The notes: generated by a model not told the origin, from the letters alone. A DNA stretch of 64,000 bases from Saccharomonospora sp. CUA-673 (GCF_001942305.1 NZ_MKKE01000013.1:1-64000), one strand, 5' to 3'; positions 20,487-30,937 are shown, counted from the first letter of the stretch. Numbers and translations: made by a program.

Positions 20487-21056
20487 GTGGCGGAAACATG
20501 GGTTCCCGACGACAAGATCGAGGTGCGTCGCAGTGCGCGGCGACGCAGGACGGTCACCGCCTACCGGGAAGGCGAGACGATGGTCGTGCTCATCCCGGCG
20601 ACCATGACGAAGGCGGAAGAGCGGCACTGGGTCGCCGAGATGCAGAAGAAGCTCCAGCGCACCGAGAGCAAGCGGGCCTCGCCCGCGCGCGCCTCCGACG
20701 AGGCCCTGCTGCTGCGCTGCACCGAGCTGTCCCGGCGGTACCTCGACGGCACGGCCAAACCGGCCAGCGTGCGGTGGGTGCGGCCGATGCGGACGCGTTG
20801 GGCCTCGTGCACGCCGGTCAACCGCACCATCCGCGTCAGCAGGCGGCTGCGGGACGTGCCCCCATGGGTGCTCGACTACGTCCTGGTCCACGAACTGGCG
20901 CACCTACGGGTCGCCGACCACAACGACGAATTCTGGGAGCTCGTCCACCGCTATCCGAAGGCCGAACGGGCCATCGGCTACCTGGAAGGCCTGTCGGCCG
21001 CCGCGAACCTCGGCATCGCCGCGGTCGACGACGAGGACTACGCCGACGACGAGTGA
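20487..21056 (+). CDS. YgjP-like zinc metallopeptidase (DUF45/M48-related)
   Basis: The 189-residue protein has the zinc peptidase motif HELAH in YVLVHELAHLRVADHNDEFW with the third ligand region HNDEFW, and the upstream WASCTPVNRTIRVSRRL typical of DUF45 (YgjP) proteins. Its substrate is unknown. GTG 20487 follows TACGGT by 6 bases, fitting a leaderless start. It is divergent from the E1-like gene and converges on the DUF2342 gene. It is one of three peptidase-type genes within 3.3 kb. Confidence 0.88.
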   Translation: MAETWVPDDKIEVRRSARRRRTVTAYREGETMVVLIPATMTKAEERHWVAEMQKKLQRTESKRASPARASDEALLLRCTELSRRYLDGTAKPASVRWVRPMRTRWASCTPVNRTIRVSRRLRDVPPWVLDYVLVHELAHLRVADHNDEFWELVHRYPKAERAIGYLEGLSAAANLGIAAVDDEDYADDE

Positions 21057-21069
21057 CGCCGGCGCGGTG

Positions 21070-22542
21070 TCAGCGCTCGTCGTCGGGCTTCGACCCGTCC
21101 GAGCCCGAGCCCGAGTCGGTGTCCGAGTCGGTGTCGGAGTCGGCCGCCGAGTCGGTGTCGGAATCGGAACCGGAACCGGAATCGGAACCGGAGTCGCCGT
21201 CCGAGGCCGGCCTGGTCTTCTCCAGCTCGGCGATCGGGTCGACATCGGCGCCGATCACGGTGCCGCCGAGCTTGTCGGCGAAGTCCATCGGCTCGTCCAG
21301 GTCCTCGGCCGTCGGCATGAGGTCGGGGTGCGACCACAGGTGGTCGCGCGTCTCGGTTCCGTGCCGGTCGCCGACGAGCTTCCACAGCGCCGACGCCGCA
21401 CGCATCCGCCGCGGCCGCAGTTCGAGGCCGACGAGCGTGGCGAACGTCTGCTCGGCGGGGCCGCCGGTCGCGCGGCGCCTGCGCAGCGTCTCCCGGAGCG
21501 CGTCGGCGCCGGGCAGTCGGTTGCCGACCGCGTCGGCGACGACCACGTCGACCCAGCCCTCCACGAGCGCCAGCAGCGTCTCGAGCCGGGCCAGTGCTGC
21601 CTTCTGCTCCTCGGTCGTCTGCGGCTCGAACAACCCGGACGACATGGCCTGCTCGATGCTCTGCGGGTTGGACGGGTCGATCTGGCCGGCCAGCTGCTCG
21701 AGGCCCGAGACGTCGACCGTGATGCCGCGCGCGAACTCCTCGACGGTCGCCAGCAGCCGCTGCCGCAGCCACGGCACGTGCGCGAACAATCGCTGGTGGG
21801 CGGCCTCGCGCGCGGCGAGGAACACGAGCACCTCGCTGGCGGGGCGCTCCAAACCGTCGGTGAACTTCTGGATGTTCGCCGGCAGCAGCGCCGACGTCGT
21901 CTCCGGGCCGAGCGGCAGGCCGATGTCGGCCGAGGTCAGGACCTCCGAACCCAGTTCGGCCAGCGCACCGCCCAGCTGCGAACCGAACGCCATGCCGCCC
22001 ATCTGCCCGAGCATCGACAGCAGCGGCCCGGCGGCCTGCTTGGCCTCGTCCGGCAGAGCCTCGGTCCACGCGCTCGACACCTGCTGGGCCACGGGGTCGC
22101 ACAGCCGCTGCCAGGTCGGCAACGTCTTCTCCACCCAGTCCTTCGCCGACCACGCGACCGCCTGGGTCGCCCCGGCCGGCAGGATCGTGGCCTCGTCGAG
22201 CCACAGCTCCGCGAGGTGCGCGGCGTCGCGGACGGCGTTGTCGCCCTGCTCGAGTTCACCCGACGGTGCGAAGCCCATCGGCGGTTCGCCCGACTCGCCG
22301 CCCGAGCCGGCCGAACCGCTCTCGGACGCGAGTCGCTGCAGCGCGATCTGCTTGGCGAGGTCGTAGTTCACCGGCCCCGACGAGCTGCCCGCCTGGCTGA
22401 GCATCTGACCCAGCTGGCTGAGCATCTGGCCCAGCTGCTGGAACGGATCTCCACCCTGACCGCCGCCGGAGCCGGACGCGTCGTTGCCGGGGCGTTTGTC
22501 GGGATCGGGCATGCCGAAGCCGAAGCCGAAGGGGTTGCTCAT
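21070..22542 (-). CDS. Zinc-dependent metalloprotease family protein (DUF2342) with Asp-Ser tail
   Basis: The 490-residue protein corresponds to Rv3195. The conserved family core includes FLAAREAAHQRLFAHVPWLRQRL and FEPQTTEEQKAALARLETLLALVEGWVDVV. The N-terminus is Gly/Phe/Gln-rich, with two copies of QLGQMLSQ. The C-terminal 35-40 residues are almost only Asp, Ser, Gly and Thr, an acidic low-complexity tail I do not expect in the family. I chose ATG 22542, with TACGGT 7 bases upstream (leaderless pattern); GTG 22551 is possible. It is divergent from the PDZ-Lon protease gene. Confidence 0.85.
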   Translation of the reverse strand: MSNPFGFGFGMPDPDKRPGNDASGSGGGQGGDPFQQLGQMLSQLGQMLSQAGSSSGPVNYDLAKQIALQRLASESGSAGSGGESGEPPMGFAPSGELEQGDNAVRDAAHLAELWLDEATILPAGATQAVAWSAKDWVEKTLPTWQRLCDPVAQQVSSAWTEALPDEAKQAAGPLLSMLGQMGGMAFGSQLGGALAELGSEVLTSADIGLPLGPETTSALLPANIQKFTDGLERPASEVLVFLAAREAAHQRLFAHVPWLRQRLLATVEEFARGITVDVSGLEQLAGQIDPSNPQSIEQAMSSGLFEPQTTEEQKAALARLETLLALVEGWVDVVVADAVGNRLPGADALRETLRRRRATGGPAEQTFATLVGLELRPRRMRAASALWKLVGDRHGTETRDHLWSHPDLMPTAEDLDEPMDFADKLGGTVIGADVDPIAELEKTRPASDGDSGSDSGSGSDSDTDSAADSDTDSDTDSGSGSDGSKPDDER

Positions 22543-22643
22543 ACCTCCCACCGTACGCGTGCAATGTCGCCTCCGACGCGCCGATCAACGGCATCGATCG
22601 GACCTTCGCTCTGAGCTGACACGCCTCGCCGTACGCTGTGCCC

Positions 22644-23809
22644 GTGAACGAGCCCGACGACACGAGGTCCGCGTCAGGAGTCACGGAGTCCGGCCCCGCC
22701 GACAAGCGGGACGGGTTCTCGCCCTACTCGCCGCCGGACGAGGCGAGCGAGAAGGAGTCGAAGCGGAGCCTGCGCCGCCCCACCAGACGCACCTGGACGA
22801 TCATCTTCAGCATCGCCCTCGTGGTGACGTTCGTTCTCGTCGGCTCGTACGTCCGTGTCCCGTACGTCGCCCTCGGGCCGGGGCCGACCTACGACACCCT
22901 CGGCGAGAACGAGGGCAGGGACGTCGTGACGATCGACGGCGCGCGCAGCTACGACGACGACGGCCAGCTGCGCATGACGACCGTCTCGCTCAACGACGAG
23001 GTCACCCTGTTCGGCGCCCTCGGCCTGTGGATCAGCGGCCGCTACTCGGTCGCGCCGCGCGAGGAGTACTTCCAACCCGGGCAGACCGACGAGCAGGTGC
23101 GGCAGGAGAACGTCGAGCAGTTCCAGCAGTCGCAGAGCCAGGCCGAGGTGGCGGCGCTGCGGGCCCTCGGCCACCCGGTGCGGGTCGTGGCCGACCAGAT
23201 CGTCGACGACACCCCCGCCGCCGAGCTGCTCGAGCCGGGCGACGAGCTGAACGAGGTCAACGGCCGGAGCGTGTCCGAGCAGTCCGAGGTGATGGCGGCG
23301 CTCGAGAACACCCGGCCCGGTCAGGACGTCGAGATCACGTACACGCGCGGTGATGCCGAGCCGCGCACCGTGACCGCGACGCTCACGCAACATCCGCAGG
23401 GGCAGAACCACGGTTTCCTGGGCGTGCAGCCCGCGGACCGGGCGACGTGCCGTTCACGGTCGACATCTCGCTCGAGCACGTCGGCGGCCCGTCGGCGGGC
23501 ATGATGTTCGCGCTGGCCATCGTCGACCGGCTCGACGAGGAGAAGCTGCTCGACGGCCGGACCGTCGCGGGCACCGGCGAGATCAACTCGCGGGGCGAGG
23601 TCGGCGCGATCGGCGGAATCTCGTTCAAGGTCGTCGCCGCGAAGGAGGACGGCGCCGAGGCCTTCCTCGTGCCCGCGGACAACTGCGCCGAGGCGGCGGC
23701 CGCCGCGCCCGAGGGGCTGAAACTGCTGCGCATCGAGACGCTCGACGATGCCGTGGACGGGCTCCGCGCCCTGCGCGACGGCCGCGAGGCCCCGACCTGC
23801 CAGGGCTGA
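22644..23809 (+). CDS. Membrane-anchored PDZ-Lon (S16) protease (one frameshift)
   Basis: The protein of about 388 residues has one N-terminal transmembrane segment (about 48-68), a PDZ domain (around LLEPGDELNEVNGRSV) and a Lon-type S16 protease domain. Catalytic Ser is in GGPSAGMMFAL and Lys in the IGGISFKVVAAKEDGA segment. It corresponds to Rv3194c and should act outside the membrane on envelope or secreted proteins. Near 23443 one C is missing (GACCGGGC-GACGTG); adding it joins FLGVQPADRA to DVPFTVDISLEHV. The span (1166) is one base short. GTG 22644 follows TACGCT by 6 bases. Confidence 0.88.
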
Positions 23810-23856
23810 GTCCCGGCCGCCGGGGCTGAGCTCCGGCCGGCGGGGCCCGGGCGAGC

Positions 23857-24483
23857 TCAGTCGCTCAACGTCGTCCGGAGCGCGTCGACCAGGTTCGGCG
23901 CGAGCTCGGGGTGCTCGACGATCTCCTCGGTGGGCTCGGAGTCGTCCTCGGGCTGGGTGCGGATGCCGCGCAGCCGCATCACGCACGCTGCGGGACCGTC
24001 CCGCAGCACCGCGGCCACCAGTCGGGCCTCGGTGCGCCGGGGATGATCGGCTGCCGCCTGCTTGAGTCGTTCGACGTCGGCGGGGGAGACCGCGGCCGAA
24101 TCCTCGCCGACGTCGTTGTCGGTACCGTCGCCGGTACCGCCTGCGGTACCGACGTCGGGCAGCTCGCCCTCGGCGTCCGGCGGAAGCACGATGATCTCCT
24201 GCGCGAGCGCGCAGCCGTGCACGGCCTCCGGCCAGGCGATCCTGGCCAGCGCCTCGGCGAGGTCCTCGTCGGGCAGCGAATCCTGCGCCACCGGGGTCAG
24301 CGTGGAGGTCGGGTCCAGCTGATCGGCCAGCTCGGGCTGCTGGGCGAGCAGGTCCGCGGTCGGCACGAGCGCGAACAGCGCGGGCGGCTGTCCCCAGCCT
24401 CCGGACGCCACGAACTCCTCCACCTCGCGGGCGATGGCGCCGACGACGCCGGCCTGGCCAGACGCACTTTCGCTCTCGGTCAT
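23857..24483 (-). CDS. PPA1309 family protein
   Basis: The 208-residue acidic protein (VGAIAREVEEFVASGGWGQPPALFALVPTADLL..., ...IAWPEAVHGCALAQEIIVLPP, ...AACVMRLRG) matches the actinobacterial PPA1309 family, which has no known function. It is largely cytosolic, with an Asp/Gly-rich linker near residue 120. The ATG at 24483 is divergent from the UPF0182 gene. The family often lies in this neighbourhood, next to the PDZ protease and UPF0182 genes. Confidence 0.8.
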   Translation of the reverse strand: MTESESASGQAGVVGAIAREVEEFVASGGWGQPPALFALVPTADLLAQQPELADQLDPTSTLTPVAQDSLPDEDLAEALARIAWPEAVHGCALAQEIIVLPPDAEGELPDVGTAGGTGDGTDNDVGEDSAAVSPADVERLKQAAADHPRRTEARLVAAVLRDGPAACVMRLRGIRTQPEDDSEPTEEIVEHPELAPNLVDALRTTLSD

Positions 24484-24630
24484 GGGCACCATCGTGGCAG
24501 GTGCGATCGAGTCCGATTTAGGGGCATTCCGGGAACTCTCACCCTGGTCCGTAGAGTTAGGTTTAGTAGGGACGCCGCACGCGCGGGGGATCCCTGGACC
24601 ACGCCGGTTACGACCTCAGGAGTGTGCGCA

Positions 24631-27592
24631 GTGGCCACTCGGCCTCCCGTCGGGATCCCACAACTGTCCAAGCGGGCTCGTGTCCTGCTGACACTTGCGG
24701 CTGTCCTCGTCCTGCTTCTGCTGCTCGGAGCGCGTTTCCTCAACGCGTACGTCGACTGGCTGTGGTTCGGCGAGGTGGACGCGCGCGGCGTGTTCACCAC
24801 CGTCCTGTTGACCAGGGCGATCCTCTTCGTGGCGACCGGCGTACTGGTCGGTGGCGCGTTGGCCGTCAGCCTGATGATCGCCTACCGGACCCGGCCGGTG
24901 TTCGTACCCGTCAGCGGGGACAACGACCCGCTCGCGCAGTACCGGGCCGTCGTGTCCAGCAGGGTCAAGCTGTTCGGCATCGGCATCCCCGTGCTGGCCG
25001 GCCTCGTCGCGGGCGTGTCCGGACAGGCCAACTGGCAGACCGTGCAGATGTTCCTGAACGGCGGCGAGTTCGGGCGTACCGACCCGCAGTTCGGCAACGA
25101 CATCGGCTTCTACGTCTTCGACCTGCCGTTCCTCGGCTGGGTCCTGGGCTGGCTGTTCGCCGCCGTCGTCGTCGCCTTCATCGGCGGACTGATGGCGCAC
25201 TACCTGTTCGGCGGCGTCCGGCTCGCCGGCCGCGGCGGTTCGATCTCCAGCCCGGCGCGCATCCAGCTGTCGATCCTGATCGGCCTGTTCGTGCTGTTCA
25301 AGGCCGCCGAGTACTACCTCGACCGCTACAACCTGCTGCTGTCGGACCGCAACGAGCTGTTCACCGGTGCCACCTACACGGACCTGAACGCCGTGCTGCC
25401 CGCCAAGCTCATCCTGCTGTGCATCTGCATCTTCTGCGCGATCGCGTTCTTCGTGGGCGCGTTCATGCGCAACATCCAGCTGCCGGCGATCGCGCTCGTC
25501 CTGCTGCTGCTGTCCGGCCTCGTCGTCGGCGTCGCCTGGCCGGCCATGGTCGAGCAGTTCTCGGTCCGTCCGAACGCCAACCAGCGTGAGGCCGAATCGA
25601 TCGAACGCAACATGGAAGCCACGAGATTCGCCTTCGGCCTCGACAACATCGAGTACGAGGACTATTCGGGCGAATCAGAGGCCACCCCGGAGCAGATCCG
25701 CGACGAGCAGGGCACCATCCGAACGTCCGCCTGCTCGACCCCAACGTGCTGTCGCCGACTTTCACCCAGCGGGTCGGCCGTGAGAACTTCTACGGTTTCC
25801 CCGAGAAGCTCGACATCGACCGCTACGAGGTCGACGGCCAGCGGCAGGCCTACATCGTCGCTGCCAAGGAGATCAACACGCAGGGTCTGGCCGCCAACCA
25901 GCAGACCTGGATCAACCGGCACCTCGTCTACACCCACGGCAACGGCTTCGTCGCGGCCCCGGCCAACACGATCGACCGTGCCTCGAGGACGCCAACAGCG
26001 ACGGCGGCTACCCCGTCGCCGGCACCTCCGACACGCAGAACCCCGAGCGCCGGCATCCCGGTCGACGAGCCGCGCATCTACTACGGCGAGCTCGCCACCG
26101 ACTACGCCATCGTCGGCGGTGAAGAGGGCGTCGCACCCGGCGAGTACGACACCGCCCAGGACCGTTCGTACCTGTACGACGGCGAAGGCGGCGTGCCGAT
26201 CGACAACTGGTTCAACCGGGCCGTGTTCGCCATGCAGCACGGTGAGCGGAACATCCTGTTCTCGAGCGCCATCAGCGAGGGCTCGAAGATCATGTACAAC
26301 CGCGACCCGCGCGACCGTGTCGAGAAGGTCGCCCCCTGGCTGACCGCCGACGGCGACCCGTACCCCGCGGTGATCGACGGCAAGATCAAGTGGATCATCG
26401 ACGGCTACACCACGCTCGACAACTTCCCGTACTCGCAGCGCACCTCGCTCGGCGAGGCGACCCAGGACTCGCTCCAGGGCGTCGCGGCGCAGCAGGACAC
26501 CGAGGTCAACTACATCCGCAACTCGGTGAAGGCCACCGTCGACGCGTTCGACGGCTCGGTCGACCTGTATCAGATGGACCAGCAGGACCCGGTCCTCGAC
26601 GCCTGGATGAAGACGTTCCCCGGCATGGTGACGCCCGAAGGCAGATCCCCGACGAACTGCGCGAGCACTTCCGCTACCCGGAGGACATCTTCAAGATCCA
26701 GCGTGAGCTCATCACGCAGTACCACGTCCAGAACGCGCAGGAGTTCTACGCGACCCAGACGTTCTGGAACGTGCCGCAGGACCCGACCACGGAAGGCGGC
26801 CTGGACCCCAACTCCGACGCCGCCAAGCTGCCCGCGTACTACACGTTCTCGCAGTCCCCGTGGCAGGACGAGCCCACCTTCCAGCTCACCAGCGCACTGA
26901 CGCCGCTCAACCGGCAATACCTCGCCGCGTGGGTGTCGGCCTCGTCCGACCCCGAAACCTACGGCGACATGCGCGTCCTGCGACTGCCCACGGCAGGCAG
27001 CAGGCAGCTCGAAGGCCCCGTGCAGGTGCAGAACGCCTTCCAGTCGCACCCCGAGTTCACCCAGGACCGCACGCTCCTCGGGAACCAGAGTGTCGACCTG
27101 ATCTACGGCAACCTGCTCACCCTGCCCGTCGCAGGCGGGTTCATGTACGTCGAACCCATCTACGTCCAGCAGCGCAACGCCCAGAGCTACCCGCAGCTGG
27201 CCCGAGTGCTCGTCTCCTTCGGCGGCCGCATCGGCTTCGACTCCACCCTCAACGGAGCCCTCGACCAGGTCTTCGGTGAAGGCACCGGCGAAGCCGCCAC
27301 CGGACCCGAAGCCGGCGACCCCGAAGGCGGCGACAGCGGCGGTCAGGACGAGGGCCAGCAAGGCGGCGACACCGACAACCAGCAGGCACCCGGCAGCGAC
27401 AGCCAGGACGGCCAGCAGGGCGGCGGGGCCGACAACGCCGAGATGAGCGCCGTCGTCGAGGACATCCAGGACGCACTCGCCAAGCTGCGAACCGCCCAGG
27501 AGAACGGCGACTTCCAGGCGCAGGGCGAAGCGCTCTCCGAACTCGACGAAGCCACCCAGCGGTACGACGAACTCCAAACCGCAGGCGGCTGA
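24631..27592 (+). CDS. UPF0182 large membrane protein (several frame errors)
   Basis: The reconstructed protein of about 987 residues has seven predicted transmembrane segments in the first 330 residues, a large extracytoplasmic domain (IYYGELATDYAIVG, YPAVIDGKIKWIIDGYTT, WNVPQDP) and a Gln/Gly/Asp-rich tail. It corresponds to Rv3193c (992 residues); the function is unknown. GTG 24631 has CAGGAG upstream. Frame changes lie near 25720 (C missing), 25981 (C missing), 26048 (one base extra or two missing) and 26640 (G missing). All flanking sequence is well conserved, and the span of 2962 fits a net loss of two (or five) bases, so I read it as one intact gene with sequence errors. Confidence 0.88.
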
Positions 27593-27620
27593 CCAGCAAC
27601 GACACCCAACGGGCACCCGC

Positions 27621-27649
27621 TTTACGCCTCGCCGACACCGAGGCGTAAA
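27621..27649 (+). terminator. Hairpin after UPF0182, before initiator tRNA
   Basis: A perfect 11-bp inverted repeat (TTTACGCCTCG at 27621-27631, complement at 27639-27649) lies 28 bases after the UPF0182 stop and 15 bases before the tRNA. It most likely terminates the upstream gene. Confidence 0.65.
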
Positions 27650-27664
27650 GTGGGACCCACACAA

Positions 27665-27739
<75 letters not shown>

Positions 27740-27748
27740 AGAGATCGG

Positions 27749-27789
27749 GAGACCCCTGTCCACGAAGTGCGTGGACGGGGGTCTCTTTC
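27749..27789 (+). terminator. Terminator after first initiator tRNA
   Basis: A 15-bp perfect stem (GAGACCCCTGTCCAC at 27749-27763, complement at 27771-27785) is followed by TTTCG. It starts 10 bases after the tRNA. Confidence 0.85.
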
Positions 27790-28066
27790 GCTTTGTTGTG
27801 GGGGCCCAGCCCCCACACCCCCAGGCCGGCGGGCTCCGCCCCCGGACCCCCGGTTGTGGGCCGGCATTGTTCGCTTGCGCTCACTTGCCTCTTTGCGTAC
27901 GTGTGTTTCGTTGCGTACGGGGGCGGCGTTGTTCGCTTCACTCACTCGCCTTCCTGGCACGCGTGTGTCCACACGTCTCGACGTCTTCCGCACCTCGAGG
28001 TCTGCGTTCCTTGCTGGTCGGGTGAGGGGCTACCCCCTGTCATGGTGATCTTGGTGGGGGTGTAGA
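27790..28066. other. Non-coding gap between the two initiator tRNA genes
   Basis: This stretch has runs of C and G (GGGGGCCCAGCCCCCACACCCCCAG...) that can fold on themselves and then less GC-rich sequence. Several short overlapping open frames exist on both strands, but none has a ribosome site, codon bias or recognisable product. I annotate no gene here. Confidence 0.6.
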
Positions 28067-28082
28067 GTTGTGTTTACACAAC
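28067..28082. promoter_or_regulatory. Palindrome just upstream of second initiator tRNA
   Basis: GTTGTGTTTACACAAC has 7-bp perfect arms around TT and ends three bases before the mature 5' end of the tRNA. It is absent before copy 1. It could be a processing signal or protein site, or part of the promoter region. Confidence 0.4.
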
Positions 28083-28084
28083 GA

Positions 28085-28159
<75 letters not shown>

Positions 28160-28166
28160 CAGGTTG

Positions 28167-28204
28167 AAGGCCCCGGCTCACTTTGGTGAGCCGGGGCCTT
28201 TTTG
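28167..28204 (+). terminator. Strong Rho-independent terminator after second initiator tRNA
   Basis: A 15-bp perfect stem (AAGGCCCCGGCTCAC at 28167-28181, complement at 28186-28200) with a 4-base loop runs into TTTTT. It is the best terminator in the window. The next 260 bases, up to the PadR gene, hold no gene that I can support. Confidence 0.95.
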
Positions 28205-28464
28205 CTGCTCTGGGGTATCGCTCGGCTCGGCTTGGCTCGCTTCGCATCGCCATCGCCGTTGCCTTCGCTTGCGGTGTCAGGGGGCTGGGGCTCGGCTTCG
28301 GCTTCGCGGGGTCACGGTGTGTGGTGGGGGTGCGCTTGGCGGGTGGGTGTCAATACGCCGTTCGTCCGTGTGGGTCTGGTGCTTGTGGACTTTGCGCGAC
28401 TCCACTGTGGACCAGGACGGCGGCCACTGTGGACAGAAAGGCCGGAACGTGGCACCGTAGAGAC

Positions 28465-28974
28465 GTGTCCGATTTGAACGCAACAGCCGCAGCACTGCTT
28501 GGCCTGCTTCACGACGGCCCCGCCACCGGCGGTGAACTCGTCGCCGGAGCTGAAGAACGCTTCGGAGCGTTCTTCAGCGTCACCCGAAGCCAGGTCTACC
28601 GCGAACTGCCCGCACTGCACGAAGCCGGGTACGTCCGCATGGGCAAGCAGGGGCCGCGCTCCAGCCAGCAATACGTCATCACCGCCGCGGGTAAGAAGGC
28701 CTTCAAGGCCTGGGTCGCCGCCGACTCCGCGGCCGACCACCTGCGGTCGCCGCTCATCCTGCGGCTCGTGCACGCCCGCGTGCTCACCCAGAAGCAGCGG
28801 GAGAACCTGTTCGAGACGGCCAAGGCCGTGTACACCGAACAGTCCGACGAAGCCAGGGCCCTCTCGAAGGCCGCCGACGACCCCGTCACCAAGGCCGTCG
28901 CCGACTTCGACCTCGCCCACGCCAAGGCGGCACTGAAACTCCTCGACACCGTCGTCAGCGCCGCAGCCAAGTGA
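28465..28974 (+). CDS. PadR family transcriptional regulator
   Basis: The 169-residue protein has a PadR winged helix in the first 80 residues (ALLGLLHDGPATGGELVAGAEERFGAFFSVTRSQVYRELPALHEAGYV) and a helical C-terminal dimerisation region (LSKAADDPVTKAVADFDLAHAKAALKLLDTV), so it is of the longer PadR type. Ligand and targets are unknown; no transporter is adjacent. GTG 28465 is chosen because it gives the conserved start; CACCGT lies 6 bases upstream. A perfect hairpin follows the gene. Confidence 0.85.
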   Translation: MSDLNATAAALLGLLHDGPATGGELVAGAEERFGAFFSVTRSQVYRELPALHEAGYVRMGKQGPRSSQQYVITAAGKKAFKAWVAADSAADHLRSPLILRLVHARVLTQKQRENLFETAKAVYTEQSDEARALSKAADDPVTKAVADFDLAHAKAALKLLDTVVSAAAK

Positions 28975-28990
28975 CCCCGGCGCGCATCTC

Positions 28991-29015
28991 GTGCGGCCGC
29001 CTCAGGCGGCCGCAC
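28991..29015. terminator. Hairpin between PadR gene and prfB
   Basis: An 11-bp perfect inverted repeat (GTGCGGCCGCC at 28991-29001 and GGCGGCCGCAC at 29005-29015) with a 3-base loop is followed by GATTT. It starts 17 bases after the PadR stop and fits a terminator. Confidence 0.75.
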
Positions 29016-29038
29016 GATTTGCCGTAACCTAGTCATTC

Positions 29039-30148
29039 GTGAGTGCTGAGTTCGAAGACGTCGTCAAGGACCTCGACGGCAAGCTGACGCAGGTCGAAAC
29101 CGTCATGGACATCGACGCGTTGCGCCAGGAGGTCGCCTCCCTCGAGGAGGAAGCGGCCCGGCCCGACCTGTGGGACGACCCCGACGCCGCCCAGAAGGTC
29201 ACCAGCCAGCTGTCGCACAAGCAGGCCGACCTGCGCCGCGTCGGCGAACTCCGCCAGCGCCTCGACGACCTCGGCGTTCTCCACGAACTCGCCCAGGCCG
29301 AGGGGGACGCCGCCAGCAAGGGCGAGGCCCAGACGGAACTGGCCGCCCTCACCGAGGCCATCGACACCCTCGAGGTGCGGACCCTCCTGTCCGGCGAGTA
29401 CGACCCGCGCAACGCCGTCGTCAACATCCGCGCCGAAGCAGGCGGCGTCGACGCCGCCGACTTCGCCGAGATGCTCATGCGCATGTATCTGCGCTGGGCC
29501 GAACGCCACGGCTACGGCACCGACGTCTACGACATCTCCTACGCCGAGGAAGCCGGCATCAAATCGGCCACCTTCAAGGTCGGCGCCTCCTACGCCTACG
29601 GCACCCTGTCCGTCGAACAAGGCACCCACCGCCTCGTGCGCATCTCGCCGTTCGACAACCAGAGCCGCCGCCAGACCTCTTTCGCCCACGTCGAGGTGCT
29701 GCCCGAGGTCGAAGAGGTCGACCACGTCGACATCCCCGAGAAGGACCTGCGCATCGACGTCTACCGCTCCTCAGGGCCCGGTGGGCAGAGCGTCAACACC
29801 ACCGACTCGGCCGTGCGCATCACCCACCAGCCCACCGGCATCGTCGTGTCCTGCCAGAACGAGAAATCGCAGCTGCAGAACAAGGCCGCCGCGATGAAGG
29901 TCCTGCAGGCCAAGCTCCTCCAGCGCAAGAAGGAGGAGGAACAGGCCGAACTCGACGCCCTCAAGGACGGCGGCAGCAGCTGGGGCAACCAGATGCGCTC
30001 CTACGTGCTGCACCCGTACCAGATGGTCAAGGACCTGCGCACCGAGCACGAATCGGGCAATCCGTCCTCCGTGCTGGACGGTGACATCGACGCGTTCCTC
30101 GACGCCGGCATCCGGTGGCGAAAGCAACAGGAAGCCGACGTCGCCTAG
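29039..30148 (+). CDS. prfB: Peptide chain release factor 2
   Basis: The 369-residue protein releases finished peptides at UGA and UAA. It has the RF2 stop-codon recognition tripeptide SPF in [13 protein letters not shown] and the catalytic GGQ in [20 protein letters not shown]. The reading frame is continuous, so the programmed +1 frameshift found in E. coli prfB is absent. GTG 29039 lies 8 bases after TAACCT with no ribosome site. ftsE, ftsX and smpB follow on the same strand, the usual actinobacterial order. Confidence 0.96.
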   Translation: MSAEFEDVVKDLDGKLTQVETVMDIDALRQEVASLEEEAARPDLWDDPDAAQKVTSQLSHKQADLRRVGELRQRLDDLGVLHELAQAEGDAASKGEAQTELAALTEAIDTLEVRTLLSGEYDPRNAVVNIRAEAGGVDAADFAEMLMRMYLRWAERHGYGTDVYDISYAEEAGIKSATFKVGASYAYGTLSVEQGTHRLVRISPFDNQSRRQTSFAHVEVLPEVEEVDHVDIPEKDLRIDVYRSSGPGGQSVNTTDSAVRITHQPTGIVVSCQNEKSQLQNKAAAMKVLQAKLLQRKKEEEQAELDALKDGGSSWGNQMRSYVLHPYQMVKDLRTEHESGNPSSVLDGDIDAFLDAGIRWRKQQEADVA

Positions 30149-30247
30149 CTGGACCAGCGGACGAGCATCGCCGCAGGTGACGGCATCGCCGTGAGCGTAG
30201 GCTGGGCAACCCGGCCTTAACGTCGCCCAACTGTAGGATGCCCAATC

Positions 30248-30937
30248 GTGATCCAGCTCGAATCCGTATCCAAGGTCTACAAGACCTCGACACGTCCGGC
30301 CCTGGACAACGTCTCGGTCGACGTGGACAAGGGTGAGTTCGTCTTCCTCATCGGCCCCTCCGGGTCCGGGAAGTCGACGTTCCTCCGACTGCTCCTGCGG
30401 GAGGAAGTGCCCAGCAACGGTCGGGTGTCGGTGTCGAACTTCGACGTCGCCAAGATGCCCCGGCGCAAGGTCCCCCGCTTGCGCCAGACCATCGGTTGCG
30501 TGTTCCAGGACTTCCGCCTGCTCAACAACAAGACGGTGTCCGAGAACGTCGCCTTCGCCCTCGAGGTCATCGGCAAGCCCAAGCGCACCATCACCAAGGT
30601 GGTGCCCGAGGTGCTGGAACTGGTCGGCCTCGACGGCAAGGCGGACCGCATGCCGCACGAGCTCTCCGGTGGTGAACAGCAGCGCGTCGCCATGGCGCGG
30701 GCGTTCGTCAACCGGCCCCTCGTGTTGCTGGCCGACGAGCCCACAGGCAACCTCGACCCCGACACCAGCCAGGACATCATGCTGCTGCTGGAGCGGATCA
30801 ACCGCACCGGCACGACCGTCGTCATGGCCACCCACGACCACTCGATCGTCGACTCGATGCGCCGCCGCGTCGTCGAACTCGACCTCGGCAAGGTCATCCG
30901 CGACGACCGTCGAGGCGTGTACGGCGTCGGTCGCTGA
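30248..30937 (+). CDS. ftsE: Cell-division ABC ATPase FtsE
   Basis: The 229-residue ATPase has Walker [10 protein letters not shown], signature [14 protein letters not shown], Walker [13 protein letters not shown] and switch ATHDHSIVD. With FtsX it couples cytoplasmic ATP hydrolysis to activation of peptidoglycan hydrolases (RipC in mycobacteria). GTG 30248 follows TAGGAT by 8 bases. ftsX begins 68 bases downstream. Confidence 0.97.
   Translation: MIQLESVSKVYKTSTRPALDNVSVDVDKGEFVFLIGPSGSGKSTFLRLLLREEVPSNGRVSVSNFDVAKMPRRKVPRLRQTIGCVFQDFRLLNNKTVSENVAFALEVIGKPKRTITKVVPEVLELVGLDGKADRMPHELSGGEQQRVAMARAFVNRPLVLLADEPTGNLDPDTSQDIMLLLERINRTGTTVVMATHDHSIVDSMRRRVVELDLGKVIRDDRRGVYGVGR

Noticed and set aside
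27771..28065. Short open frames between the two initiator tRNAs (about 70-93 codons)
   Set aside because: They overlap in several frames on both strands, have no ribosome site and arise from C/G-rich repeats and hairpins.
29039..30148. Programmed +1 frameshift in prfB
   Set aside because: The frame is open from GTG 29039 to the stop, with no internal TGA and slippery site near codon 25.
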